Assembly: GCA_050485405.1 (NCBI GenBank)
Contig: JBJHBI010000005.1
Coordinates: forward strand, 30,182-94,181
Source: Saliniramus sp050485405
GTDB taxonomy: Bacteria; Pseudomonadota; Alphaproteobacteria; Rhizobiales; Beijerinckiaceae
Direction: 5' to 3'
Length of the DNA stretch: 64,000 bases
In this document: positions 33,491 through 41,982 of the stretch, piece by piece
How positions within the stretch are numbered: position 1 is the first letter of the stretch
Layout: each line of letters starts with the position of its first letter
The notes under the pieces: model-generated
What the model was told of the DNA's origin: nothing
The model's database searches: none
Seen by the model: only the letters and a program-made list of their open reading frames with translations
Position numbers and translations under genes: made by a program

Positions 33491-34483
33491 TCAATCCGCA
33501 TAGACATGCATGTCGACTTCGGATGTATCCGGGTATCGCGCGGCCTCGGCATAGGCGACGGCCTGCGCTGCATCCTCGATGATCTCGGCGTTCATCGCCT
33601 CGATCTCGTCCTCGCCGGCGATCCCCTCCGCGACGAGCCAGGCGCGGAAGCGGATGATCGGATCGCGATTCTCCTTCCAGTCCTTCTCCTCCTCCTTCGA
33701 GCGGTAATAGGCGCGGTTGATGTCGCCGACATGGTGGCCGTGATAGCGATAGGTCATCAGCTCCATGAAGAACGGCCCCTCGCCCTTGCGGGCGCGCTCG
33801 ACGAGGCGCCGGGTGAGGGCGTTGACGGCGAGGACGTCCTGCCCGTCGACCTGATGCGCCTCGATCCCGAACGCCTCGGCGCGCGCGGTGATGGAGCCTG
33901 CGGCGATCTCGTCGGTGCGGGTATATTCGGAATAGCCGTTGTTCTCGCAGGCATAGATCACCGGCAGCTTCCATAAGGCGGCCATGTTCATGACCTCGTA
34001 CATCAGCCCCTGCGCCGTCGCGCCGTCACCGAAGAAGCAGACCGTCACATCGTCGGAGCCCAGAAGCTTTGCACGCAGGGCCGAGCCGGTCGCGATGCCC
34101 ATCGAGCCGCCGACGATGGCGTTGGCGCCCAGATTGCCGTGGCTCTGATCGGCGATGTGCATCGATCCGCCCTTGCCCCGGCAATAGCCTTCCTCCTTGC
34201 CCAGAAGCTCGCAGAACATCTCCTTGAACGCCGCACCCTTGGCCACGCAATGGCCGTGGCCGCGATGGGTGGAGGTGATGCGGTCTTCGTCGGTCAGCGC
34301 CTCGCAGATCCCCACCGCGACGGCTTCCTCGCCGGTATACATGTGGGTCAGGCCCGGCATCTTGGCCGAGAGATAGAGCTGGTTAGCATTGTCCTCGAAG
34401 GTGCGGATGCGCACCATCTGGCGATACATCCGCAGGTAATCCTCGGCATTGTTCTTCACGTCGTCTTTTGTGGCGTCAGCCAT
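33491..34483 (-). CDS. 2-oxoacid (or acetoin) dehydrogenase E1 alpha subunit
   Basis: A 330-residue subunit. I choose ATG 34483, which has AGGA eight bases upstream; an ATG at 34492 lacks a site. The thiamine diphosphate motif is GDGATAQG with NN about 30 residues on (ACENNGYSEYT). Other family segments are HRGHGHCVAKG, GKGGSMHIAD and the phosphorylation-loop equivalent YRYHGHHVGD. The RGHGH and GSMHI segments match both pyruvate and acetoin dehydrogenase alpha chains. It follows an M24-fold hydrolase gene by 26 bases in a long operon. Confidence 0.9.
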   Translation of the reverse strand: MADATKDDVKNNAEDYLRMYRQMVRIRTFEDNANQLYLSAKMPGLTHMYTGEEAVAVGICEALTDEDRITSTHRGHGHCVAKGAAFKEMFCELLGKEEGYCRGKGGSMHIADQSHGNLGANAIVGGSMGIATGSALRAKLLGSDDVTVCFFGDGATAQGLMYEVMNMAALWKLPVIYACENNGYSEYTRTDEIAAGSITARAEAFGIEAHQVDGQDVLAVNALTRRLVERARKGEGPFFMELMTYRYHGHHVGDINRAYYRSKEEEKDWKENRDPIIRFRAWLVAEGIAGEDEIEAMNAEIIEDAAQAVAYAEAARYPDTSEVDMHVYAD

Positions 34484-34509
34484 GGCGATCATCCTGTGAG
34501 GGATTGACT

Positions 34510-35808
34510 TCAGTAGCGGTTGGCGATGGGCAGGTCCTGCGCCGGGAAGAGGCTGATCACCTCGCAGCCCGTATCGGTGACCACGACCTCCTCCTCGATC
34601 CGCGCGGCGGAATAGCCGTCCGTGGCCGGGCAATAGGTCTCCAGCGCGAAGACCATGCCGGTCTTGATCTCCATCGGATGATCCATGCTCACCGCCCGCG
34701 AGATGATCGGGCGCTCGTGCAGGGCGAGACCGAGCCCGTGGCCGAATTGCAGGCCGAAGGCGGCATCCTCGTTGGGGAAGCCGAATTCCTCGGCCTTCGG
34801 CCAGACGGCGGCGACCTTGTCGGTGCTCACGCCGGGCTTGATCATGGCGATCGAGGCGTCGATCCATTCGCGCGCCTTCACATAGGCGTCGTTCTGCGCC
34901 GGCGTGGCGCAGCCGATATTGAAGGTACGGTAGTAGCAGGTGCGGTAGCCCTGATAGCTCTGCAGGATATCGAAGAAGGCCTGATCGCCGGGTCGGAAAT
35001 AGCGATCGGTGAAATTGTGGGGATGCGGATTGCAGCGCTCGCCGGATATGGCGTTGATCGCCTCGACGTCGTCGCTGCCCATTTCGTAGAGCATCTTATT
35101 GGACAGGGCGACGATGTCGTTCTCGCGCACGCCCGGTTTCAGCTGCTCGTAGATCATGTGGTAGACGCCGTCGACCATGCTAGCCGCCTGGGTCAGGAGC
35201 TGGATCTCGTCCCAGTTCTTGATCTCGCGTGCCGCGAGCATGATCTGCTGCCCGTCGACCACGTTCAGCCCTTCTTCCTGGAGCGCGTGGAACATCGCCG
35301 TCTCGGCGTAATCGACACCCACTGGCATGCCCGCCATGCCGGCATCCCGGATCAGGCCTGCGATCTCGCGGGCATATTTGCGCATCAGGCCGAATTCCGG
35401 GGGGATGGTGCCGCGCATGCCGACGACGCCGGCGCGGCAATGCTCGGGAACCAGCCAGTCCGCATATTTCTTGTGGTGCATGGCGGCGGAGCCGAAATCC
35501 CAGACATAGGGGGCGTCGTCGCCGGTCAGCAGGCAGAAACGGCACATTTTGTCGCGTTCCCATTCGCCGATCTTGGTGGCGCTGACATAGCGGATATTGT
35601 TGACGTCGAAGAGCAGGAGCGTGCCGGCGGGGGAGGCCTTCAACGCCTCCCGGGTGCGCGCGAGTCGGTAGCGGCGCAGGCGGTCATGGTCGATCCGGCG
35701 CTCGAAATCGACGGATGTGTGCCCCCAGGCGGGAATACGGCCCTCCCATTTCCAGTTCGGTTCGAGATCCTGCGGGGTCAGGAGGTTGGGCAGAAGAGCG
35801 CGTGACAT
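34510..35808 (-). CDS. M24-fold hydrolase (creatinase/prolidase-like) with an altered metal site
   Basis: A 432-residue protein with a creatinase-type N-terminal domain and a C-terminal pita-bread domain. Of the five M24 metal ligands, Asp280 (FFDILQS), His357 (GHGLG), Glu390 (FALETY) and Glu406 (RIEEEV) are present. The second aspartate is replaced by Cys291 (GYRTCYYRT, normally GYxxDxTRT). The enzyme is therefore probably not an ordinary metallopeptidase; creatinase and the DMSP lyase DddP show that this fold also serves non-peptidase reactions. It sits between an SDR gene and the E1 genes, so it may process the transported substrate. True function unknown. Confidence 0.75.
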   Translation of the reverse strand: MSRALLPNLLTPQDLEPNWKWEGRIPAWGHTSVDFERRIDHDRLRRYRLARTREALKASPAGTLLLFDVNNIRYVSATKIGEWERDKMCRFCLLTGDDAPYVWDFGSAAMHHKKYADWLVPEHCRAGVVGMRGTIPPEFGLMRKYAREIAGLIRDAGMAGMPVGVDYAETAMFHALQEEGLNVVDGQQIMLAAREIKNWDEIQLLTQAASMVDGVYHMIYEQLKPGVRENDIVALSNKMLYEMGSDDVEAINAISGERCNPHPHNFTDRYFRPGDQAFFDILQSYQGYRTCYYRTFNIGCATPAQNDAYVKAREWIDASIAMIKPGVSTDKVAAVWPKAEEFGFPNEDAAFGLQFGHGLGLALHERPIISRAVSMDHPMEIKTGMVFALETYCPATDGYSAARIEEEVVVTDTGCEVISLFPAQDLPIANRY

Positions 35809-35898
35809 GAGAATAATCCTCAGCCTCGGCGGAACGTGCCGCCGGTATCGTTGATCGGTTGAATGGAGCTGCGCGGGGGCCGGTCGCGGCCCGCCTGA

Positions 35899-36708
35899 TC
35901 ACTGCATGATCATGCCGCCGTCGATCATGATCAGCTGGCCGGTCATGTAGTCGCTGTCATTCGAGCACAGGAAGGCGGCGGTGCCCTGGACGTCTTCCGG
36001 ATAGCTGTAGCGCTTCATGGTGATCATGGTGCTGGCCAGGTGATCCATCGACTGGCCTTCCTTCTCGAACATGCCGATCTTGACGAGATCCTTGTCGAGC
36101 TGCTCCCACAATTCGGTACGCACCACGCCCGGACCGTAGCCGTTGACGGTGATCTTGTGCTCCCACAGCGCCTTGGCGCCGCCGATGATCAGGGCGAGCA
36201 CGGCGTATTTCGAGCAGGAATAGGGGATCACGTCGAGAAAGGCGGTGCGCGAGACGATCGAGCCGACGGGGATGATCTTGTAGGGATGATCCGGCATCGG
36301 GCCTTGCGCGATCATCGCGCGCGCAGCTTCCTGCATGCCCAGAAGAACGCCCTTGGCGTTGATGTTCAGGATCATGTCCCAGTTGTCTTCGTCGATATCC
36401 ATGAACATGCGCGGCTTGTTCACGCCGGCATTGAGCAGAGCGACGTTGATCGATCCGAAGGCCTCGACGCAGGCCTCCACCGCCGCCGCGTTGTCGGCAC
36501 GGGAGGTGACGTCGAGCCGTACCGCGACCGCCTTGCCGTTGCCGGCGGCGTTGATCTCCTCGGCGACCGCCGCGACGCCCTCGACATTGACGTCGCCGAT
36601 GCAGACATTGGCGCCCTGCGCCGCGAAATGGCGCGCGTTCTGTGCGCCCATCCCCTGCGCCGCACCGGTAATCAGGATGTTCTTGCCTTTCAGGCGGGCG
36701 GTATCCAT
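35899..36708 (-). CDS. Short-chain dehydrogenase/reductase
   Basis: A 269-residue SDR. ATG 36708 is five bases after GGGAGG. The cofactor motif is TGAAQGMGAQNARHF, the NAG motif LLNAGVNKP, and the catalytic Ser-Tyr-Lys lie in PVGSIVSRTAF and PYSCSKYAV. The Asp at the end of the second strand (CIGDVNV) suggests NAD rather than NADP. The C-terminus ends GGMIMQ as in classical SDRs. It overlaps the end of the upstream regulator gene by 19 bases, so it is in the same transcript. It would oxidise an alcohol group of a sugar or polyol, then the dehydrogenase complex acts further down. Confidence 0.9.
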   Translation of the reverse strand: MDTARLKGKNILITGAAQGMGAQNARHFAAQGANVCIGDVNVEGVAAVAEEINAAGNGKAVAVRLDVTSRADNAAAVEACVEAFGSINVALLNAGVNKPRMFMDIDEDNWDMILNINAKGVLLGMQEAARAMIAQGPMPDHPYKIIPVGSIVSRTAFLDVIPYSCSKYAVLALIIGGAKALWEHKITVNGYGPGVVRTELWEQLDKDLVKIGMFEKEGQSMDHLASTMITMKRYSYPEDVQGTAAFLCSNDSDYMTGQLIMIDGGMIMQ

Positions 36709-38543
36709 GGCGTCCTCCCAAGCTTTCTTGATTGTTCGAGGGCGTTCTCCGCCCGTGATTGCGCACGCTGCAACGCGGCTTCCGGCCTCGTTATGCCGCG
36801 CAGCATGTCGTGGATTTCCTGGCCGCAGATCTCGATGATCCGGGCGATTTCCGGAATCGGCGGACGCGGCCAGTATTGCAGCTCGTCGCGCAGCGACATG
36901 GCGTCGACCGCCTCGAAGATCGGCGAGAGACCGCGCACTTCCGGATCCGCACCGACGGAATAGCGCGGCGCCGTCCGGCTGCCATTGAGCACGTAGAGTT
37001 TCTGCGCGCCCGGCGAGGTGAAGGCGATCAGCGCCTCCGCCGCATCGGCGAGCCGCTCGGGGGCGATATTGGCGGGGATGCCCATGACATAGCCGCCGAC
37101 CGGGGCGACGGGGCGCCCCATCGGTCCCGCAGGATGGGGCAGGTAGCCGGTATTGCCGAAGGCGGGCGAGTTCGGATCGCGCTCGAAATAGGGCGCGAGC
37201 AGAGTGTAACCGTAGGCCATCGGAATCGTGCCCGCCGCATAGGGGCGGATCCGCTCGTACCACGACATGGAGAGGATGTCGGGCGGCGAGAATTCGAGCA
37301 GGGCGAGGAGATATTCGCAGACCTCCAGGCCGCGTGGCGTGTCGATGGTGGGCACGATGTCGTCGCGACCGGCGGTATCGGCGTCGTAGCCGCCCACAAT
37401 CGGTGCGAGATTGATCACGGGCTGGCCGAAATCGGCGCATGTCATCAGGAACTGGTGGCCGAGTGCCGTCCCGCGCGCCGCATTCCAGGCGATCCCGTAG
37501 CGTCCGAGATGCGGGGCGTGAAAGTGGCGCGCCGCCGCGATCACGGCATCGGTGGTATGGGGCGGAGCGAGCCCGGCCTGCGCGAACAGATCGGTGCGGT
37601 AGAACAGCAATTCCGGCGTCGTCTGGCTCGGTACCCCGTAGGCGCGGCCACCCCAATGTGCCGCCATCCATCCCGCCGTGTGGAAATCCGGCGGATCGAG
37701 GCGGCTGGTATCGAGGCACGCATCGAGCGGCGCGAGCACGCCGTTCTCGGCGAATTCACCGATCCAGGGCAGATCAACGGCGATGATGTCGTATTTGCTG
37801 ACGCGGCGCTCGGCATTGCGCAGGGCCTCTTCGCGCAGGCGATCGATCGAAAAGGCGCGCTGGCTGATATTGGTGCCGATGATCTGCTCGAACTGGCGCT
37901 TGAGGTTCTCCATCACCATGAAGGTCGGATCGCCATGCACCAGAATGCGCAGGCCCCCGCCCAGCGTCAGAGGCTCCGGCAGCACCTGCGGCGGCGCGAC
38001 CGTCTGGCTTGCGGGCACGTAGGAGGCGCCGAAATAGTACTCACCGCCTTGCTGGCTCGCGATTCCCGGAAGATCCGCCCTCAGCCGCATCACCCTGTCG
38101 CCGAGCTGGCGCCAATTGGTCATCAGGCGAAGCGTGGGATGCAGCGAGAACGACCGGCCGGTGCGCGTGCGGGCACGCTGCTCGATCAGCCCGGCATCGA
38201 CGAGTTTGGCGAGCTTGCGCCGCGCCGTAGCATAAGGCACGCCGGAGGCGGCGATGAGCATCGTCGCCGTCACGATCCTGCCGCTGGCATGCGCCTTCAG
38301 AAGCGCCGTCACCATGTTGAGATGAGGGTTGGGCTCGCCGATCTCGAGGGCGGTGTCGATCTCGCTCGACAGGGCCTCCACGAAGCCGAGAATCTCCGGC
38401 AATGCGGTCGGCCCGGTTGCCGCGAGCCCCTCCTGCGGGGGCGGCACCCTGGCAAAATCCTCATTCCGGATATTTCCCATCTTCACTTCGGTGGTCTTTC
38501 GCTGCGGGCCCTGATCGGAGCTGCGTCTGCGGTCCTGCCTCAT
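36690..38543 (-). CDS. Winged-helix regulator fused to a sugar ABC solute-binding-protein domain
   Basis: A 617-residue protein without signal peptide. I prefer the ATG at 38543 (GAGGA nine bases upstream); 38480 and 38576 are alternatives. Residues about 75-140 form a winged helix (TATMLIAASGVPYATARRKLAKLVDAGLIE). Residues about 190-600 are a type II periplasmic-binding fold of the SBP_bac_1 (MalE-like) family, with LRILVHGDPTFMVMENLKRQFEQ, YDIIAVDLPWIGEFAENGVLAPL and GVPSQTTPELLFYRTDLF. The protein should sit in the cytoplasm and sense a sugar directly, as SgrR does with a different SBP family. It heads the E1/E2 operon and faces the ABC operon. Confidence 0.82.
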   Translation of the reverse strand: MRQDRRRSSDQGPQRKTTEVKMGNIRNEDFARVPPPQEGLAATGPTALPEILGFVEALSSEIDTALEIGEPNPHLNMVTALLKAHASGRIVTATMLIAASGVPYATARRKLAKLVDAGLIEQRARTRTGRSFSLHPTLRLMTNWRQLGDRVMRLRADLPGIASQQGGEYYFGASYVPASQTVAPPQVLPEPLTLGGGLRILVHGDPTFMVMENLKRQFEQIIGTNISQRAFSIDRLREEALRNAERRVSKYDIIAVDLPWIGEFAENGVLAPLDACLDTSRLDPPDFHTAGWMAAHWGGRAYGVPSQTTPELLFYRTDLFAQAGLAPPHTTDAVIAAARHFHAPHLGRYGIAWNAARGTALGHQFLMTCADFGQPVINLAPIVGGYDADTAGRDDIVPTIDTPRGLEVCEYLLALLEFSPPDILSMSWYERIRPYAAGTIPMAYGYTLLAPYFERDPNSPAFGNTGYLPHPAGPMGRPVAPVGGYVMGIPANIAPERLADAAEALIAFTSPGAQKLYVLNGSRTAPRYSVGADPEVRGLSPIFEAVDAMSLRDELQYWPRPPIPEIARIIEICGQEIHDMLRGITRPEAALQRAQSRAENALEQSRKLGRTPWIPPA

Positions 38544-38757
38544 CGGCTCTGTCCTCACACTGTGCGTTGCGACCATACGAATACAGGTCGAAAATATTCG
38601 GAATGATCATCAATATATTCAATCTGAACATATCCGCTGTGTCACTTCTCGCCGTATGACGACAGCATGGCGAAGCTACCGGACCGCCCGGCTCCAGAAC
38701 GGCAACCCGCTTTGCCGGGCAATGTGGTAGAGGTACAACCTCGGGAGGAAAACGACG
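38544..38757. promoter_or_regulatory. Divergent promoter between fusion regulator and sugar ABC operon
   Basis: This 214-base region is A+T-rich around 38575-38640 and contains related stretches AAATATTCGGAATGATCAT and ATATATTCAATCTGAACATAT. These may be the operator of the fusion regulator and overlap promoters in both directions. No gene is visible. Confidence 0.45.
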
Positions 38758-39699
38758 ATGAATACGACGATGCGCCTGTTGCTTGCCGGCTGCGGCACGC
38801 TCGCCCTGGCTACCGCCGCCTCAGCCGATACGGTGCGGATCGGTATCACCCAGAACAATGTCGGTATCGACAGCTACCAGACGACCTACGAACAGGCCTT
38901 CATCGCCGCGGCCGACGCCAACCCGGAAGTCGACGTCATCGTGCTCGATGCCGGCGGAGACGTCGCGCGGCAGATCAGCCAGATGCAGGATCTGATCCAG
39001 CAGCAGGTCGACGCCATCATCATCTGGCCGACGGACGGGCAGGCCCTCGTACCCGCCGTGCGCAACGCGCATCGCGAAGGCATCCCGGTGATCGTGACCA
39101 ATTCGAACATCGCCGAAGCGGGACTCGACTTCATCTCCGCCTTCTCCGGCCCCAACAACATCCAGCAGGGCATCTATGCCGCCGAGATGATGTGCGAGGC
39201 GCTCGGGGGTGAAGGCGAGATCGTGCAGATCACGGGCATGCCCGGCTACACCACCGCCATCGAACGCCAGCAGGGCTTCGACGACCGGCTGGCCGAATTG
39301 TGCCACGACGTCGTCCAGCTCGACATCCAGCCCGGCGACTGGAACCGCGAGCGGGCGCAGCGCACGATGGAGACCTTCCTCACGCGCTTCGACAATATCG
39401 ACGGCGTCTATTCCGGCGACGACAACATGGGTGTGGGCGCGCTGAACGCGGCGATCGATGCCGGGCGCGCCGAGGGCATGGTCTTCATCGGCGCCACCAA
39501 CTTCGCCGTCGGCTACGATGCGATGGCGCGGGGCGAATACTGGGGCTCGGTCTATCAGTCCCCGGTCGACGATGCCGAGGCCGCACTCCAGACGGCGCTC
39601 GACGTCCTGGCCGGCAACGACGTCCCCAAGCTCAACTATTTCGACACGCCCAAGATCACGCAGGACAACATGGACGAGTTCGATCGTCCGGTCTTCTGA
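38758..39699 (+). CDS. Ribose-type ABC transporter periplasmic binding protein
   Basis: A 313-residue type I binding protein (RbsB/XylF group) behind a GGGAGG site. Signal peptide MNTTMRLLLAGCGTLALATAASA is followed by the mature start DTVRIGITQNNVGIDSYQ. Further family landmarks are the AIIIWPTDGQALVPAVRNAHREGIPVI strand-helix pair, GIPVIVTNSNI, GVYSGDDNMGVGALNAA and the ADVLAG-like C-terminal helix. It binds a pentose, hexose or polyol in the periplasm for the following permeases. The Cys at residue 12 could be read as a lipobox, but the small residues after it fit a cleavable signal better. Confidence 0.92.
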   Translation: MNTTMRLLLAGCGTLALATAASADTVRIGITQNNVGIDSYQTTYEQAFIAAADANPEVDVIVLDAGGDVARQISQMQDLIQQQVDAIIIWPTDGQALVPAVRNAHREGIPVIVTNSNIAEAGLDFISAFSGPNNIQQGIYAAEMMCEALGGEGEIVQITGMPGYTTAIERQQGFDDRLAELCHDVVQLDIQPGDWNRERAQRTMETFLTRFDNIDGVYSGDDNMGVGALNAAIDAGRAEGMVFIGATNFAVGYDAMARGEYWGSVYQSPVDDAEAALQTALDVLAGNDVPKLNYFDTPKITQDNMDEFDRPVF

Positions 39700-39709
39700 T
39701 GCGCGCAAA

Positions 39710-39784
39710 GCCCGGATGCACTCGTGATCCGGGCCACCAGACCGCAAGACTTCGCGACGGGGCGTGATATCCTCGCCCCGTCGC
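39710..39784 (+). terminator. Stem-loops between binding protein and first permease
   Basis: Two hairpins lie in the 145-base gap. A small one is CCCGGAT/ATCCGGG (39711-39733). A strong one is GCGACGGGGCG pairing with CGCCCCGTCGC (39754-39764 and 39774-39784). No T-run follows, so they probably protect the upstream mRNA or attenuate readthrough, giving more binding protein than permease. Confidence 0.5.
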
Positions 39785-39844
39785 GCAACGACGACAATTT
39801 CGCACAAGGGCGGCAAACGCCTGCGAATGCCCGGGAGGGAACCG

Positions 39845-40819
39845 ATGTTGATGGACCGCCTCAAGGCGGGGGGACCTGCTATCGCCAAGCAGGGCATCCT
39901 CGTCGCCTTCATCCTGTTCATGATCGTCTTCACGATCATGTCCGACCGGTTCATGACGACGGACAATCTGATGTCGGTCTTCCGGCAATCCGCCATCATC
40001 GGGGTCATGGCGCTGGGGGTCACGATCGTCGTGATCGGCGGCAATCTCGATCTCTCCGTCGGCTCGATGCTCTCCTTCGCCACGGTGCTGGTAGTGGATC
40101 TCCACGACAAGATCGGGCCGGAACTCGCCATACCCGTGATGCTGCTCGCAACCTTGTGCCTCGGGGCCGTCAACGGCTTCCTGATCGGCATATTGCGGCT
40201 CAACTCGCTGATCGTCACGCTCGGGATGCTGTCGGCGATCCAGGGGCTTGTCCTGATCTATAGCGGCGGGCAGAACGTCGACATCGTCGACCAGCAGGGC
40301 ACCTGGTTCGCCCTGTTCGGGCGCGGCGCGATCTTCGGGATCGCGACCCCGATCGTGATTTTCGGGACGATGGCGCTCGTCTTCCACGTGATCATGACGA
40401 CGACGCCGTTCGGGCGGCGCGTCTATGCGGTAGGCGGCAATCCCACCGCCTCGGTCTTTTCCGGGATACCGCGCTCGCGCGTGGTCTTCGCCACCTATCT
40501 GATCTCGGCCCTTTGCGTGGGCGTCGCGGCGATCATGCTGGGCAGCCGGGTGATGGGTTCGCAGAACAATGTCGGCCAGGGCTACGAATTGCAGGTGCTC
40601 GCCGCCGTGATCCTCGGCGGGACCTCGCTGCTGGGTGGTGCCGGGAGCGTCCTGCGCACGGTGCTGGGCGTCCTGATGCTTGCCTTCATCCAGAACGGCC
40701 TGATCCTGATGGGCCAGCCCTATTACACGCAATGGCTCGTTACCTGGGCCGTGATCATCGTCGCCGTCTGGCTCGATGTGGCGGCCAAGCGCGGGCGCCT
40801 GCTCTCGCCGATCGCCTAG
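39845..40819 (+). CDS. Sugar ABC transporter permease 1 (RbsC family)
   Basis: A 324-residue membrane protein. ATG 39845 follows GGGAGGG. It has about nine hydrophobic segments and BPD_transp_2 family landmarks: GVTIVVIGGNLDLSVGSM in the second to third helix region, GAVNGFLIGILRLNSLIVTLG, GRRVYAVGGNPTASVFSGI and AVILGGTSLLGGAGS. Together with the next permease it may form a heterodimeric channel. Confidence 0.9.
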   Translation: MLMDRLKAGGPAIAKQGILVAFILFMIVFTIMSDRFMTTDNLMSVFRQSAIIGVMALGVTIVVIGGNLDLSVGSMLSFATVLVVDLHDKIGPELAIPVMLLATLCLGAVNGFLIGILRLNSLIVTLGMLSAIQGLVLIYSGGQNVDIVDQQGTWFALFGRGAIFGIATPIVIFGTMALVFHVIMTTTPFGRRVYAVGGNPTASVFSGIPRSRVVFATYLISALCVGVAAIMLGSRVMGSQNNVGQGYELQVLAAVILGGTSLLGGAGSVLRTVLGVLMLAFIQNGLILMGQPYYTQWLVTWAVIIVAVWLDVAAKRGRLLSPIA

Positions 40820-40878
40820 CGTCGATCCACCCGCAAAGCCGCGTGCACCATAGACGAATTCGACCGGGAGGTCCCCAG

Positions 40879-41982
40879 ATGACGCCGCCAGACACAGTGA
40901 GGGAGAAGCCGCAGCCGCCGGCGGGCGTGGCCGAGGAACAGGCGCTGCCGCAGGGGCTCGAGGAGACGCTGCCGCGCGGTGCCGCCGATCGCATCCGGCC
41001 GTTCCTCGAGAACCCCGTGCTGCGCTGGCTGATGCACAATCCGATCTGGGGCTTCGTCTTGATCGTATTCGTCTTCTTCAGCCTGGCTTCCGATCACTTC
41101 TTCGATCTGCGCAATTTCCAGAACATTCTGGTCCAGACCTCGACCATCGGCCTGATCGCGCTCGGCATGACGCTGGTGATGATCAACGGCAATATTGATC
41201 TCTCGGTCGGCGCGATCCTCGCGCTCGCCGCCGCCTTCGCGGTGGATGTGCAGAGCTGGGCCGTGTTCGCGACCTGGGGCGACTGGCAGATCCTGCCCGC
41301 CGTGTGCCTCGCCCTGCTGGTGGGGATCGCTCTGGGTGCGCTGAACGGTTTCATCGTCTGGAAGACCGGGGTCGACGCCTTCATCGTGACTTTGGGCGCG
41401 ATGCTCGGCATTCGCGGGCTGGTCTTCGTTTATACCGGCGAGCAGTCCTTCTATGCGATGAACTTCGCCTATTCGGATTTCAGCGCGCTATCCGTCGGGC
41501 CGCTTCCGGTTCTCGCGCTGATCTTTCTCTTGTGCACCCTCGCCGTCCACCTGCTCCTCTCGCGCACCGTCCATGGCCGGAATACCTATGCGGTCGGCGG
41601 CAATCGCGAGGCGGCGGTGAATGCCGGTATCCGGGTGGGACCGCACATGATGGTCAATTTCATGATCATCGGCTTCTTCGCGGCCCTGTCGGGCGTGCTG
41701 CTCTCGACGCAGATGGGCGCGGCGACGCCCAATCTGGGGCGCGATTACGAATTGTGGGTGATCACCGCCGTCGTGCTCGGCGGCACCAAGCTGACGGGCG
41801 GCAAGGGCGACATCATCGGGACGCTCGGCGGCGTGCTCGCCATCGGCATGCTGCGCAACGGCATGAACCTGATGAACGTGCCGGCTTTCTACGTCTATGT
41901 CGTGCTCGGCGGCATCCTGATCGCCGTGCTCTTCCTCGACAAACGCTTCAATCGCACCGCCGATGGAGGGCTGCGCCGGTGA
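40879..41982 (+). CDS. Sugar ABC transporter permease 2 (RbsC/XylH family)
   Basis: A 367-residue permease starting behind GGGAGG. It has a 45-residue cytoplasmic N-terminal extension rich in Pro and Glu, then the same landmarks as permease 1: GMTLVMINGNIDLSVGAIL, GALNGFIVWKTGVDAFIVTLG, GRNTYAVGGNREAAVNAGI and AVVLGGTKLTGGKGD. Two different permeases with one ATPase gene suggest a heterodimer. Its stop overlaps the ATPase start as GTGA. Confidence 0.9.
   Translation: MTPPDTVREKPQPPAGVAEEQALPQGLEETLPRGAADRIRPFLENPVLRWLMHNPIWGFVLIVFVFFSLASDHFFDLRNFQNILVQTSTIGLIALGMTLVMINGNIDLSVGAILALAAAFAVDVQSWAVFATWGDWQILPAVCLALLVGIALGALNGFIVWKTGVDAFIVTLGAMLGIRGLVFVYTGEQSFYAMNFAYSDFSALSVGPLPVLALIFLLCTLAVHLLLSRTVHGRNTYAVGGNREAAVNAGIRVGPHMMVNFMIIGFFAALSGVLLSTQMGAATPNLGRDYELWVITAVVLGGTKLTGGKGDIIGTLGGVLAIGMLRNGMNLMNVPAFYVYVVLGGILIAVLFLDKRFNRTADGGLRR

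Noticed and set aside
34510..35808. M24-fold gene as the DMSP lyase DddP
   Set aside because: Overall fold fits, but the second metal Asp is Cys and the motifs I recall for DddP around that site are not present.
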